Origin: Nematopogon swammerdamellus
Lineage: Eukaryota > Arthropoda > Insecta > Lepidoptera > Adelidae
Length of the DNA: 64,000 nt
NCBI GenBank assembly: GCA_946902875.1
Contig: OX336343.1
Location: forward strand, 10,591,754-10,655,753
Direction of reading: 5' to 3'
Part shown: positions 10,497-22,273 of the stretch, piece after piece
Position numbering within the stretch: the stretch's first letter is position 1
Layout of the letters: each line of letters begins with the position of its first letter
Notes under the pieces: model-generated
Told to the model about the DNA's origin: nothing
Databases searched by the model: none
The model's input: only the letters and a program-made list of their open reading frames with translations
Program-made: the position numbers and the translations under genes

Positions 10497-11789
10497 TTAT
10501 AACTAAAATAAAAATAAACGTTCAGCCAATAAAAAAGTTTCACTTTTGACAATATAGGTACTTACGACTAGATAAAAAATCTTGACATAGTATGACGTAG
10601 TTTGACGTAGTGTAGCGTGTGTGAGGATATATGGAAATTATTATGTGCACATATGTATGTCTTCATTATTTTCGAAGAATTAAATGTTCATGCATACCTA
10701 AATCTTATCAAGGGCCACCGCGTCGTCGCCACAATAAAATATTTGAAAATATTATAGTTTGTATGTGCGTTGTATATTTATGTCGGCTAAGAGCGAAAAG
10801 CCGCGATACTGGCGGCTGAATTCGCGCGTGAGGTGGCAACCTAATGATGTGACCTATCGCCGACTAAACCTACTCTGGAATGATAGTTATCGTATTATTG
10901 GTAGCCGTGCGTAAGAACGATTCTATGAATAGGCTCATAGCACAATACTGGTATATTAATTATAGGAATTCCAAGGGCATAGTCAAAGGGGAATGAAGCC
11001 GCCAAATAAACAGGATAATTTTATCACGTTCCTAATAAATTATTAAATTTGCGTAGAATCTGGTGGTGTTGGCGCACCTGAATAAACAGCTTTATTTTAT
11101 TTATTTTTTATTCTGGAACACAAAGAGCTATACATACATGTAGTAGTTATAAAGTGAGTAAATAATTTATAGTGAGCTAAACTTTCAGTGGTTTCCACGA
11201 CGATACACTTATATACTCCACGTCCCAAGGAAACCTAATAACGTTAAGTGCGCAGAACCGCAGGTCGCCCGCAGCATCGACCGCGTCCGCAGCGCGTCTG
11301 AACGCGTTCGCAAAGCGTTCGCATCCTATTAGAGGCGGCTAAGATTAATGCGAGACTCAAGGAACCGCTGGATGAAGATAGGTGAGACATCGTTTACATT
11401 TCGTGATGCGAATTTGAAAGGATAAACGCGGCCGGGGCTACACTGCGGGCGAGAGGCCAGTGTGGTGTGCAAATAAAGATAGCGATTTCGAATATAATAT
11501 AAAAATTTTATTACATTTTATTGTGCTGGGTACCGCTGGGGCGACGACGACGGTAGAATTGGATGAAATTTTTGTACTGTAACATTATGTTTTTTTAGTT
11601 TTAATTTATATTACTTAGTTTAGTTTATGAAAAATATATTTTATTTTTATTACATACTTCAAATCATTTTATAGAGAAACAGGGTTGTTATTAAGTACCT
11701 ACATAATTATTTACAGCGGATGCGTTCACTTACTTACGAGTTTATTCTATTCTCTTGTTAAAACTAAACTACATACATACATATTATCA
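10497..11789. other. non-coding
   Basis: AT-rich, with one moderately GC-rich stretch at about 11240-11340 that carries repeated CGCGTCNGC-like trinucleotide patterns. I see no gene, RNA gene or clear transposon terminus. Confidence 0.35.
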
Positions 11790-11969
11790 TACAGGTCGGT
11801 TAACCAAAGCTGGCGCGTACACAGTACTCACACCAATGCAATTGTGCAAGTGCTAGTGAGACAGATCGGGGCATACACATCACGAAAACCGGATCTGTCT
11901 CACTCGCACTTGCACAATTGCATTGGTGTGAGTACTGTGTACGCGCCAGCTTTGGTTAACCGACCTGTA
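11790..11969. mobile_element. near-perfect 78-bp-arm foldback element
   Basis: 11790-11867 pairs with 11892-11969 with a single mismatch, leaving a 24-base loop. Such a long, almost unmutated hairpin indicates a recent event (MITE or foldback insertion, or template-switch duplication). The element is immediately followed by family B copy 3. Confidence 0.8.
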
Positions 11970-12075
11970 CACGCTGAATCCCGACAGTCGGGGTAAGCAG
12001 AGTAATCGGTGTTGTGCTGCAAGAACTCTGGTAAATTACAGCACAACACCGACCACCACGTTTCGCAAACGTAAT
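11970..12075 (+). repeat. dispersed repeat family B, copy 3
   Basis: It contains CGGGGTAAGCAGAGTAATCG, GTTGTGCTGCAAG and, inverted, ACAGCACAACACCG, so the two halves form a stem. It ends at CCACGTTTCGCAAA. Confidence 0.65.
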
Positions 12076-12465
12076 AAACTAAACTGTAATGTAAATTATT
12101 AACTATGCTGTATTGTATGATCAAAACGTTGAAATAATGATAAATGAAAACTTTAATGATAGTATTCCGATGAAATATTCTATCTAGCAAACTGAGGCCG
12201 TCGTCGTCGAGAATTGTTGTACAACACTTGGCGGGGGGTGAACTGGGGTCGCACGCGATAACCACCCGACAGGCTTTTTTCATGGTGCCTTTTTTGTAGT
12301 CGGTAGTTTATAATTTTAGTTATAATTGTACATTCTTGTAAATATTTACTTAAGAGTTAAAATTATAATTGTGTTAATTAATTTCACTCGTGCGACCACG
12401 CCTAAAGGGCGGTTTCAATATACACGGTGTTGCAGTTGCCCCCGTAATATATTTAACTGACATAA

Positions 12466-12642
12466 GGGGGTTATTCTTTATGTGAAACTAAACAACTTCT
12501 GTGGCGATTTTTTTTAAACAAACAAAAAAAATTTTTTTCCATACAAAATTCTCAAAATGTATGGAGAAAAAAAATTTTTTTTTCTTCAAATTAAAAAGTC
12601 CTAGAACAAAAGTTGTTCTATTTCACGTACAGAATCACCCCC
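12466..12642. mobile_element. AT-rich foldback element, imperfect inverted termini
   Basis: GGGGGTTATTCTTTATGTG on the left is mirrored by the complement of CACGTACAGAATCACCCCC on the right, and GTGAAACTAAACAACTT by AAGTTGTTCTATTTCAC. The centre is A/T homopolymer around CCATACAAAA and TGTATGG. Its architecture resembles the 19101 element. Confidence 0.6.
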
Positions 12643-12906
12643 TTTCAGGTTTTACGGTTGGAGTTGCTACACTGTGTATTCATATAATTTGTTTTTATTA
12701 GAAAAAAAAAACAGTTTTTATGACCAACGCACATAGTTAATTTTAACACTTTATCCATCTACTCGTCTTTCTCTTACACACTCCCTCAATAAAATTCTCG
12801 CCCGCAGTGCGCCCTGAGACACCCTAGGATTTACCGAGACGAGCAACCCCCCAGCGCCTTGGAGCGAGCGGATACACCGCGCGAAGGTTTTACATATTCT
12901 AATTTC

Positions 12907-12952
12907 CAGGTACTTAGAAGTAATGTACTTTCACATTACTTTTAAGTACCTG
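12907..12952. repeat. 46-bp hairpin
   Basis: CAGGTACTTAGAAGTAATGT pairs with ACATTACTTTTAAGTACCTG with one non-canonical position and a six-base loop. The size suits a tiny MITE or a palindromic scar. I do not call it a miRNA because the loop is short and there is no flanking stem. Confidence 0.55.
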
Positions 12953-13365
12953 AATTACAATCTTGATTGCGGTGTAGCTAAACCAGATGAAGATTTATGA
13001 TTGTAATGTACTTATTTTTTAACTGTAGTAAAGTATGGGTGGGTATAAAGCATAGGTTCAATAAATATATAAATTTATTACTTAATATTAATTTATTACT
13101 GAATTTAGATTTATAACTTATATAAATTCCGTTACGAACCAAAAAAAAAAATATTGTTACATGCATTGCATTTCGGATAATCATTGAATTGCGCCCTCAT
13201 GCCAGGGGTCGTAGACATGTGCGTCGCGACGTGTTGTAGAGAGAGTACGGTTACGCTACTGTGGTTCTTACGGTGGTTAGAGTCGAAAATAACTGAATAT
13301 CTGCGGCTAGTTGCACTGTGGCTCGAATAGAGAACATCCCCTCAGGGCGGGTGTTGCGGGTGTGA

Positions 13366-13620
13366 GGGCGTCCATAAATTACGTGCGGAGTTTAGGGGGG
13401 TGGGGAAGGGGTCAGGCCGAATCTCACCAAATCTCACGCAATTTTTTTTATTCGTTGAAAATACAGTAAATTATAGAAAAAGGAGTTTTGCGTTAATTAA
13501 ACTTGTTGCCCCACCAAATATGACTTAATATTAATCAGACTGGGCTCGCCATATCTCACCAAGTGGGGGGAGGGAGTCGAAAAATCGCCAAAAACGTCTC
13601 TAGTAATTTATGGACGCCCC
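13366..13620. mobile_element. MITE with GGGCGTCCATAAATTAC termini
   Basis: GGGCGTCCATAAATTACGT at the left end is matched by AGTAATTTATGGACGCCCC at the right end. The 255-bp interior is non-coding and contains the phrase CATATCTCACCAA. I infer a non-autonomous cut-and-paste element. The superfamily cannot be fixed because no target duplication is clear. Confidence 0.65.
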
Positions 13621-14147
13621 CTGTCGGTCGCGCCATCTCACCGGGGGAATGGTAGTCTCGGCAAGAACATTTCAAATTTGCGGACAGTATGACGTGCCAT
13701 CTGCCCATTTGCAAATAGTTCATTCAAAGATTTTCGGACACTTATGACCTTTTATATAAACTCACCATAAAATATGTTCTCGGAAATTACTTCAAAGAAC
13801 ATTATTATATATAATAATAATGTAAACATGTTGAGGGAATGGTGGTCTAAAAAAGATCGGGAACCCCTGTTCTAGGCGGCAGGGTGAAATCCGCCTGAAC
13901 TGGTACCTAATTAATTACAGGACCACACTGAATTCAAATTGGTTCAAATGCTCTTTCGTGTTTACAGTCAATCTGAACAAGAACACAGGGGAAGTACAGT
14001 TGGCATTTCACCTTTTAGTTCCACCTGGAATGTTCTAATGAGCTCGCATGAATCTACTAAGTGATCTTGCTGATGTAACCTTAACATGCAATCAGACGTA
14101 TCTTGTTACTACATACATATGACCTAATGGATATGGATAGAGATCTC

Positions 14148-14518
14148 TTTTTTTTTAAATGGAAACTGACACGAACAACTTCACCCACAACATCCGTGAT
14201 GTCAGACCATAACACCTTGGTGAACTAGGTGCTATGTAAGTGCTTCCCTTCGGTCGTGTCGGCTACACTGAACTGGACGGAAAAAACAGACTATTTACAT
14301 AGCCATTTCGACGGACTTTTTATTCAGTGCGGTGGTACAACCCCGGCGGTTTAAACACTACCATCTAGTATGGTAAGAAGTGAAGGGACCTAGAGTTTTA
14401 CGTTGAATCCGAACTACCGTCAGCCGCCAACGGTCGACGGGCACCGATTTAAGTACTGACCGCGCCCAGGTGTCCTTATGATCACGACCGACTGCACCAC
14501 TCAGCTACCGAGGCTGAC
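14148..14518 (-). mobile_element. composite tRNA/5S-like SINE, diverged full-length copy (C)
   Basis: On the reverse strand it runs from GTCAGCCTCGGTAGCTGAG through the 5S-like GGGCGCGGTCAGTACTT, then GGCTGACGG and GTTCGGATTC, and the tail to an A-run (T-run at 14148-14156). Divergence from copy B is substantial, including within the GATGGGTGACC box. Confidence 0.75.
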
Positions 14519-14979
14519 GTACTCTATCAGATTACATACAAAAATACGTTGTCTTCCTTCCTTTTCATTTGACGTATCCTTGCTTGCACTCTACAGTGTA
14601 GCACCGAGTCAGGCTATACATATACATAAATAGGTAAACTTAGGTAGGTGCTGAATTTTTTTTGGAGGTTTCCTTGCAAGCGGTCACCGGTAAACTTTAC
14701 CGTAATTGAATGGGCACGGAGACGGAATATCGAGGTCGATCAGGAATGCTTATTGCATTAATTTGTCGCCGAGCGGCGTCGTGGCCGGAAGTGGTTCGCC
14801 GCCGCAGCTGGGGGCTTTATTCCAAGTGTACAGAGGGTTATTTTGTAAAGATCCCTCAGATGATGATGATTGCAGGTGTTGTAGTGAGGGTGGGGGCGGT
14901 GAAGCCATAAATTCATGTTTTAAATCAATTTGCGACGATTGCAAGTCATCCGAAAAGATACATGTGTACAAAAATATAT

Positions 14980-15210
14980 GTAATCAGGTATGGGTGTCTG
15001 AGTCAAAGGGGCCAAAGCACATGCTCCGATCACCCAATATCACCTCCGAGAAGTTAGGTGTCATACCGGAGACTTCCCTTTGGATTACTGACATACTGGA
15101 CTAGAGGAGAACACAGCCGAGGCCATCTTACATCCAGTACATTTGAGCCTACCGCCTAGTAAGAAGTAAGGGAAGGACCCAAAGTTTTACACCGGTTCCG
15201 AAAGGTGAAG
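14980..15210 (+). repeat. dispersed repeat family C, copy 1
   Basis: GGTATGGGTG-CTGAGTC, GGGGCCAAAGC-CATGCTCC, GGCCATCTTACATCCAG and TTTGAGCCTACC are shared in order with 40060-40200. Open frames of up to 132 codons run across its start, but they show no domain and are not conserved between copies. Confidence 0.6.
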
Positions 15211-15254
15211 CAGCAGGTGTAGGTATGCACGTAAATTTTGTCGTGACAAAAAAC

Positions 15255-15345
15255 GCATTGGTACACGCCGACCGGATTCGTACCTCGGACCTCTCGCAAG
15301 AGAAGCCGCCCGCACAGATCACTCGGCCACCCGCCGCTTTTAAAG
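15255..15345 (-). mobile_element. second-family tRNA-derived SINE head, reverse copy
   Basis: Reading the reverse strand gives GGTGGCCGAGTGATCTG (A box), then CGAGAGGTCCGAGGTACGAATCC (B box) and GGTCGGCGTGTAC, parallel to 5418-5575. One base change in the B box would weaken Pol III initiation. Confidence 0.6.
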
Positions 15346-15647
15346 CTCTTATCCAAAGACATACTGATATTTACGGGATAACGAGCAACACATTCATGAA
15401 AAATGTATGCATTCATCGAATTACAGATTTGACTTCTACATCACGTACTGAGCCACCTCTCGTTACTCTTCGGTGTCCTCATAAAATAACCGAACCGAAC
15501 CGTATAAGGTACGAAAACTTTGATGCAAGCTACGAGACTAACACGTGAACTCTGGCTCTTTAGACACGTACGAGGACGGTAAGTATGCAACGGTAAGTTC
15601 GCAAACACCTCGCTAATAAATAACACATAGTAAGTTAAAGTTAATAG

Positions 15648-15728
15648 TACCGTGTGGGGTTGGTACTTAAAAAGAAAAGACCCACTGCATCTCTCCCAGT
15701 GCATGTCGTAAAAGGTGACTAAGGGATA
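15648..15728 (+). repeat. dispersed repeat family D, copy 1
   Basis: ACCGTGTGGGG, GGTACTTAAAAAGAA, CCCACTGCATCTCTCCC and ATGTCGTAAAAG-TGACTAAGGG recur at 46600-46688. I recall similar strings as widespread in lepidopteran genomes, but no database check was possible. Confidence 0.65.
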
Positions 15729-15835
15729 AGGAATAGAATAGAATAGAATAGAAACTCTTTATTGCACACAATTGAAAGAAGAACAGTACACGACAAGAAA
15801 CAAGAAATACAGGAGTACACAAAGGCGGACTTATC
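15729..15835 (-). mobile_element. LINE 3' end with (TAGAA)n tail, reverse orientation
   Basis: Tandem AATAG/GAATA pentamers abut AAACTCTTTATTGCACACAA. On the reverse strand this is an AATAAA-type signal followed by (TTCTA)n, a common 3' end of lepidopteran LINEs. Only the tail is present. Confidence 0.6.
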
Positions 15836-15994
15836 ACTGCAGTGATTTCTTCCAGTCAACATTTTGGTGATGAGGAATAAAAAACAGAAAAGAAAGACAA
15901 GATGCCGTGCATAAGGGCGACAGGCTAGCGGCTTCTTACCTTGGCACGGTCCTTCTACCGAGTCATGTAGCAGGTGGGTGTTCGTGCCTTACTT

Positions 15995-16135
15995 GCTGCT
16001 TGATAGTTATCTTGTCCTAATACTTTGCCAAATGTTGTGGTCTGTGTTGTTCTGTAATTTACAAGAGTACTTGCAGCACAACCCCGACTACTCAGCTTAC
16101 CCCAATTGTCGGGATTCAGCGTGTGGTATGTATTA
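15995..16135 (-). repeat. dispersed repeat family B, copy 4
   Basis: This is the reverse complement of the family B module: CTTACCCCAATTGTCGGG, CAGCACAACCCC and TTTGCCAAATGTTGTGGTC. The CACACGCTGAATCCCGACA end matches sequence at 11968-11985. Confidence 0.65.
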
Positions 16136-16832
16136 TCATTATATGTAACAAAACAATACATTTAGACATTGTGTTTGCGCATTTAGTATCTTCTAGTAGC
16201 ATTTAGTACTCACGCGATAAGTTCTGTGAGCCGGCCCCTTAACCTGTTCACTTCCACCTATTAAATATGATTAACCAGCAACCTACCCTCACATTCACAT
16301 CATATAAACAAATAATAAATGTGGAAAAAATGTATAGACGAGAAGTCTCATACAAAATAATTCACAAATTCTGACACACATATAATTTTTATCAGTTATA
16401 TACATAACTGAAGATTGTTGCTTAAAATATGTCTATTCCAATTTAAATTTATTTGTTACGTATGGTGAATAAGGTATGAGTATGATAATGATAAGCATTC
16501 AATTCGATGAAAAACTACCATTAGTTATCCACGTCGCGCAGTTGCGTGCACGTTGGAATCGACTCGATGCGCCTGAACGGTGGAGGTTGGTGTGGTGGTA
16601 GGTGCCACTTGCTCGGTAATTGTGCGGCGCGACGACCCCGCCCCCGCCCCCGCGCGCCGCCTCCCCCGCAGCGCCTAACGCCCGAGGGCGGGAAATCTGT
16701 CAGGGCGGGAGGCAATTCTTTTCCTGAGACCGTATCTACCTTAATAGAGATTGTATTTATTTTGCATGTAGTAATTTGTTCTTGTTCAATCGTTATTTAA
16801 CGTTGATCGCTGTTGTCGGAGATAAGGTTTGC
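16136..16832. other. non-coding, with a short GC-box-rich patch at 16615-16690
   Basis: Mostly AT-rich. Within it, CCCCGCCCCCGCCCCCGCG and neighbouring CGCC runs form a ~75-bp GC-rich island with Sp1/KLF-like boxes. No gene begins nearby on either strand, so a promoter role is unsupported. Confidence 0.35.
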
Positions 16833-16834
16833 TA

Positions 16835-17311
16835 TAGGGTGTTTCAGGATAGGCTTGAGAATCTTCAGGAATAGAAAGTACTCATTATTAGAAGAAAAAA
16901 ATCTTTATCACTCAAATCGAAATTCCGTATTTATTTTTCATACAAAAATTGAAAATTGTAATAAAAACTCGATGGACAGTGAGTATGGGGAGATTTGGCA
17001 TAGTGCTGAGTTGCTGAGCTGCTCTAGGGAGTGCAATGACCTATTCAAGTCCCCTTTTTCTTTTGATGTCATTCAAATTTAAGTACTTAGAATTTACCTA
17101 CATTTAATTTAATTCTACTAGTTAAGCATGAAAGTTAGCCATTTTATTTTTTATCAAAGGTCCAACCGTCCACCAAATCTCGATTAAACTATTTTCACCA
17201 AAAAGTACTATAAAATGACCGAATCTGGGAAAAAGTTTCATAGCTTTTCTTCTTCAAATATGGGCCTCTTTCGAACCCTGACGTTACGAAACCCTATCCT
17301 GAAATACCCTG
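16835..17311. mobile_element. TIR element with GGGTGTTTCAGGATAGG ends
   Basis: GGGTGTTTCAGGATAGG on the left is matched, with one change, by the reverse complement of CCTATCCTGAAATACCC on the right, and TATA lies outside both ends. The 477-bp interior has no transposase-like frame. It is a non-autonomous DNA element. Confidence 0.6.
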
Positions 17312-17609
17312 TATACAAGAGTATGGTTAAAGTTTAAAGGATGTAGATACTGGTGTCTAATAAAATTATGACTTTACGACTGCATAACTCCAGTTTCTTA
17401 ACTTTCACACTTAGACTTTCCCGTAAATTCCAGAACATTTATCGCATTTCGTCTTAGAACAAGCTCTAGGCATGTGCATCACCGTAATTTGTCAATGAGG
17501 AGTTTGACGCAGTGGTTTGACGCAGTGGTTTGACGAGTTCCTGCAAAGTCTTCTTAAAATACTGCGACCAATTCTTTTTATTATAAGTTTAACGTGTGTG
17601 TTTGTATGT

Positions 17610-17790
17610 GTCTATGGGTGTATATGTCTGTGGCATCGTAGCTCCCAAACGGATGAACCGATTTGGATACGATTATAATATAAAATAATCGGGATGGCTT
17701 GGGATGGTTCTAAGCTATGTTTGTAATTAAGTAATCAAAAAATGTATTATCTTCAAATGTGGACCGATTTGCATGCGGTGTTTTTTTAAA
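17610..17790 (-). repeat. dispersed repeat family A, copy 3 (reverse)
   Basis: TGTGGCATCGTAGCTCC and GGATGAACCGATTTGGAT are the reverse complement of the family A core, and AGCTATGTTTGTAATTAAG extends the match to the region 5' of copy 2. Confidence 0.6.
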
Positions 17791-18479
17791 AGCTTGAAAT
17801 TTGTTATAACGACGCGGACATGCGCAAAGTTTTAATTTCTTCTGATTTCGCGCGTTAGGTTACACGAGGCGAGCGGCGAGAGACGTCATCACTTCCATCA
17901 CCTGTCGACAAGCGACTCCACATCACCTGATGGATGACGTCCTTTGTGACGCCTGCGCGCTCGTGAACCAACGCGAACAACAATGGACGACGAGCGACAC
18001 CGCGAGCACAATACCCGGATTTATGATGCTCCTGTCATGCACTGTGATTTCGTAGGGGTGCGCGTTGTTTTGGTCGTTTGAACGCTACACGAATGTTAAG
18101 GAATATGAGTGCGTGTTTTTCTGTCCACTTCGTACCACTCAGTTCCTATATGAGATGGCGTGATCATCCGAAACCTCAAAACGCTATATTATGTGACATT
18201 TTTCCAGTAAATCTTCGTTTCTTAATCATAACGCAAATCGAAGTGACAAATTATCTACGACTGCGTTCATTTCCAACTCAACTGCTCAGCTTATTATGAA
18301 TAATTAAGTTATTAGCGTAATATGTTACACATAGTTACGACCTAAATTTTTCTGAAAACTTCATTCAAATTGGTTTAGTAGTGTTAGAGTGATGAGTTTA
18401 TAAAATAACATACAAACAGTCTTCGACTTGATACTTTTATCATATCATGTATGTAGGTAGTGTGTGCCAGAGTCACTGT
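17791..18479. other. non-coding
   Basis: Contains a moderately GC-rich stretch (17845-18010) rich in GACG/CGAC words. I see no ORF with domain character and no repeat pair. Confidence 0.35.
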
Positions 18480-18747
18480 TAGTGAGCGAGGTGCCATGTC
18501 AGTGCTTCCCTTTGGTCGTGCCCGCTACATTGAACTGGACCGAAAATACGATTTTTTTTAATAGCCGTTTGGTTCGACCAAACTTCCTTCAGCGCGATTG
18601 TAACAATCCGGACGAGTTAAGTCCTACCACCTGTATAATTATGTACATTGTAAATTAAGGGGAGGCACCTACAGTTTCAAGTGGAATCCTAACCACGGCC
18701 AACTTGTACGGTTGGGCGGCCACCCATCCGAGTTTGACCGCGCCCTC
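18480..18747 (-). mobile_element. composite SINE, 5'-truncated copy (reverse)
   Basis: The reverse strand carries GGGCGCGGTCAAACTCGGATGG (5S-like part), the disrupted B-box region (GGTTAGGATTCCAC), and the tail ending AGCACTGACATGGCACCT. The tRNA-like head is missing. Confidence 0.65.
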
Positions 18748-18824
18748 GTAGAAAATATAATTACATGAGAGCAAAGCAGCGGTAACGTGCCCCTTGGAAT
18801 GTGTACTGTTCATACTTGACCGGT

Positions 18825-19095
18825 TTTTTAGGGTTCCGTACCTCAAAAGAGGAAAAAAACGGAAACCTTATAGGATCACTCTTGTGTCTGTCTGTCCGTC
18901 TGTCACACTTTATTTTCTCCAAATCCATTGAACGAAAAAATTTAAATTTTGTACATACCATAGACGTAGACCCAATTACAGGCGTATAGTGTAAATTTAC
19001 AAATTTAGATTTTGGGGATAAAATAAAAAAAAAAAATTTTAAGTGCATCGTGTGACAATCAATGAAAATGACTCCTTTTATGGAACACAAATACC
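18825..19095 (+). repeat. dispersed repeat starting AGGGTTCCGTACCTC
   Basis: It contains AGGGTTCCGTACCTCAAAAG, CCTTATAGGATCACTC and a short TGTCTGTCTGTCCGTCTGTC run. The same phrases (GGGTTCCGTA plus CTGTC repeats) occur at 39700-39860 and 53720-53790. It is a lepidopteran-style interspersed repeat with an internal microsatellite, and non-coding. Confidence 0.6.
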
Positions 19096-19100
19096 CATAC

Positions 19101-19370
19101 AAGGTGTTTCGTTATTCATGTCGTTTCTTTCAGGGGGTTGTTCAGTATCCTAAAGTGAGTAACTTTTGTTCTACAGCTTTTGGAAATTGGAAAAAAAAAT
19201 CACTTTCTCCATACATTTAAGGGCAGACCTAACCTTCAAATGTATGGGGAAAGCATTGGGGGAAAGTGAATTTTTTTTTTCCAATTTCCAAAAGCTATAG
19301 AACAAAAGTTACTCAGTTTAGGATACAGAACAACCCCCTGAAAGAAACGACATGAATAACGAAACACCTT
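19101..19370. mobile_element. 270-bp foldback element with arms over 100 bp
   Basis: AAGGTGTTTCGTTATTCATG at the left end is the exact complement of the right end CATGAATAACGAAACACCTT. Pairing continues through CAGGGGGTTGTTC, AACTTTTGTTCTA-AGCTTTTGG and the A/T core, with only a few mismatches. It is a palindromic MITE whose termini resemble the GGTGTTTC ends of the 16835 element. Confidence 0.8.
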
Positions 19371-19914
19371 ATATATATTTTTATAATTATAAAATGCGTA
19401 GTTTAAAAGATATTAAAGAAAATAAACAAAAATGGAGCATCATTAAGCCCCCATCTCCGAAAACACTGTGTCTAAACTTGCGAAAAAACAAAAATTAGGA
19501 AATATAGGTAAACGAAGGTTTCCACAGAAAACGGAATGGTACGGAAGCCTCTCCACGCGAGTTCGACTCGCTTGACCGCTTGTTTTTCTAAGGAACCATC
19601 AGTAGTGAATGCAATCAGACAACCACTTCCCGCGCAACCCTGTCGGATGTAGCGACAGTCACGCGGGACGCGGCTCATAATCACCGGCGTGCAGTCCGCA
19701 TCACGCACCGCATACAGCATACTGTGTCAACACTCTGAAACAACATCGTCCCACTGCGTCCAACCGGCATGGCATCTGCTCTAGTCGCTGCAAATTATAT
19801 GCAAAGTGACGAGAATAGGAGCGGACATAATTATTATTATATTTGCGGACAACATGGAGAATAGGAGCGAAGTTACTTGTGCATACCTACCTAATTAATA
19901 GTCAATAAACATGG

Positions 19915-20360
19915 TAATGTAATACTTGTAAAAATTCACAGATCTTATGCATGAAATGACCTTCGCGTACATTGAAATGACTTTTAAGGCGTATTCAAAT
20001 ATAAGCGTATAGTCAGTCGCCGACTGTGAGCCGTATACTGTACGCCTATTATGAATAATAAAAGTAATATCAATACAAAACAATCTGGGGGTAGGTATCC
20101 CTTCGTACTCCTGCCGCTGTTCTTAATGTGGAATCACTATCATTTGCCCCAGCACACGATCCGAGACATGGCCGTTTTAATTTTGACAGTTGTCATCCAA
20201 AATGAAGATCTCGACGAGATCTATCATTTGTCCCAGCACACGCGTAGCCTAGGATCGGTAGTTTCCGAGATATAGTCGTTTTAATTTTGACAGCTGTCAT
20301 CCGAAATTAAGATCTCGATGAGATAGATCTATCATTTAATTATGTCCCGGCACACGAGTA
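19915..20360 (+). repeat. dispersed repeat family E, copy 1
   Basis: The order is AAAATTCACAGATCT, GCGTATTCAAATATAAGCGT, AATCTGGGGGTAGG, CGCTGTTCTTAA, then two tandem ~110-bp units carrying GATCTCGACGAGATCTATCATT, CCCAGCACACG and TTTGACAG-TGTCAT. The reverse-strand copy at 51540-52455 has the same order. It is non-coding. Confidence 0.7.
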
Positions 20361-20456
20361 GTAAAATTGACAAAAATTGTCATAAATAAAAAAAATTAAA
20401 TTCTTAATCCACGAAAACCATTTTAACTACTCACACTGCAAGATAAAGTCAGTCAG

Positions 20457-20720
20457 TCAGCGTGTAAGCGTCCACTGCTGGACATACACCTCTCCAATTT
20501 TCCTCCAGTCCTCCCGGTCTTCAGGGATACGGAACCACTGCTTTCCGCCGACGTACTTCGTCGTCGTCCCACCTGGCGGGTGGTCTTCCCACACTCCGTT
20601 TTCCCGTCCACGGCCGCCAGTGTAGGACGTGCGTCGGCGGATTGCCTCGTTACGCATCATATCACGTAGCGATATTCCCAGCATGTCTCGCTCCATTGCT
20701 CGTGGGTAACTTTCAACCAA
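20457..20720 (-). pseudogene. RTE-clade LINE C-terminal fragment
   Basis: On the minus strand one frame reads RAMERDMLGISLRDMMRNEA, IRRRTS, then PPGGTTTKYVGGKQWF and EDWRKIGEVYVQQWT. The first segment is typical of the region after the RT palm in RTE elements and the last of their C-terminus. The expected ~60 residues between them are largely deleted, so this is an internally deleted, 5'-truncated remnant. Confidence 0.75.
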
Positions 20721-22273
20721 CACGTAACACGCAAGATAAAGGCAATTCGTAACTCGCGTAACGGAAAATAAAAAAAAAATCATAACTCCCAAATTTTACA
20801 CCTGTAATAATCTACGCCCTATACCTATTGTTTTATTTTAGTTATTAAAGGCAGGATTATTAAAAATCAACTCTAAAGCTCTAGAACAACTAGAATATAA
20901 AGAATCGAAATATGGCCAGCGTATAGCTTTCAAGTGATCTCTAGGTTTGTCAGAAACAGTGTCGCTAATTCGTACACATAATTCCTGTGAAATGGACCCA
21001 ATTAATACTTCCTTTTCAGGAAGCCGTTGTGTACCGTAATAACTCAGAGTACTAACTCTCATTTCCTAAATCTATTCTAGTAAATTCTAATATCAACATA
21101 AAACACTTACTAAACTAATTGCTCATTTATCTATAGTCATTAAACCCTTCTGGTTTCCCTCTGTGTTCTATGTGCACGCTTCGACAGCGCGCTCACGCGC
21201 CTCGCTTGCGAGCTTGCGAGACCCGCCTGTCTCTACTAAAATTTGAAATGAAAAGTGTTCTGATGTTTGTGTTATTGTTATTGTTAAATTAAGATCAATG
21301 TATTACTTGATAGCTTAATTTTGATTTGCTCTTCAATAGATGAATTCTATTGTTTTATATTTTCTTCTATTCTTTAGGATTTCTACAATACAAACTTTTA
21401 AACCCCCCCTGAAGGGGGTTGTGGAACTGGCTCCACTAAATTCGTATGGACCCTCTGTCCATACGATATTTATCCATCGCCAGTCCCCGTGACTCCCAAC
21501 GCAGATAAATTTGTACTTAAGTTACAAATTTATTATTTTGTCCCTAGGAGTCCCCGTTTTCTAATCTGTACAAAATATATATATCTTCAGACAGATTTAC
21601 CAATTTAATCTCGTAGTGTTATGTTGGAGTTCAAAAGATATTCTTTTGTCCTCCCTAAAGGCAGAAGTGTAAGCTTTTAATTGTGAGTGTATAGTGTAAA
21701 TGTTATGGTTTATGTTTCTGTGGCTATCTATTGATATACCTACAGAAATTGTTTATTCCAAATGATGCGGTCAGGGGTCCACCTTTCACTGAAATCAATT
21801 AGGAATATTTTCATAAGGAATTATTAAAATTGTGTGCTGATCGAAATTTGTATAATTTATACAGGTATATTTAAGCCTGAATTACGCGATCTTCCTACAT
21901 CCTAAAATGTAAGCTAGCCAGAATATTGTATGTGCATAAATATATTACAAAATTTACCTTAAAATTTCTCTATCCTAACCGGTCTGACACGATTCCCTAT
22001 AAATCACCTTAAATAAACACCATTACAAATAGAATAGCGTAAATTATTAAATTCAAACGAAACCACAACACCCGCCACTGAATCTAATCGCGAAATTAAC
22101 ACTTAATAAAAATATACTTTTATATCAAAATACGGTAAAACCACTGATTTTACATATTTAAATTCGACATATTTTTAATAATTACGCGTGGTTCAAACAC
22201 TCTTGTATACGTAGGATTTACGAATTTAAAGATCGGGTCTTGGTTCTTTTAATTTTCCCTATATTTTATAATA
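20721..22273. other. non-coding
   Basis: AT-rich sequence with a short hairpin CCCCCCTGAAGGGGG at about 21402. Open frames up to 74 codons lack domains. It may belong to the satellite-like block that follows, but I see no boundary. Confidence 0.35.

Noticed and set aside
12907..12952. microRNA precursor
   Set aside because: The stem is only about 20 bp with a six-base loop and no lower stem, so Drosha/Dicer processing is unlikely. A palindromic element scar fits better.
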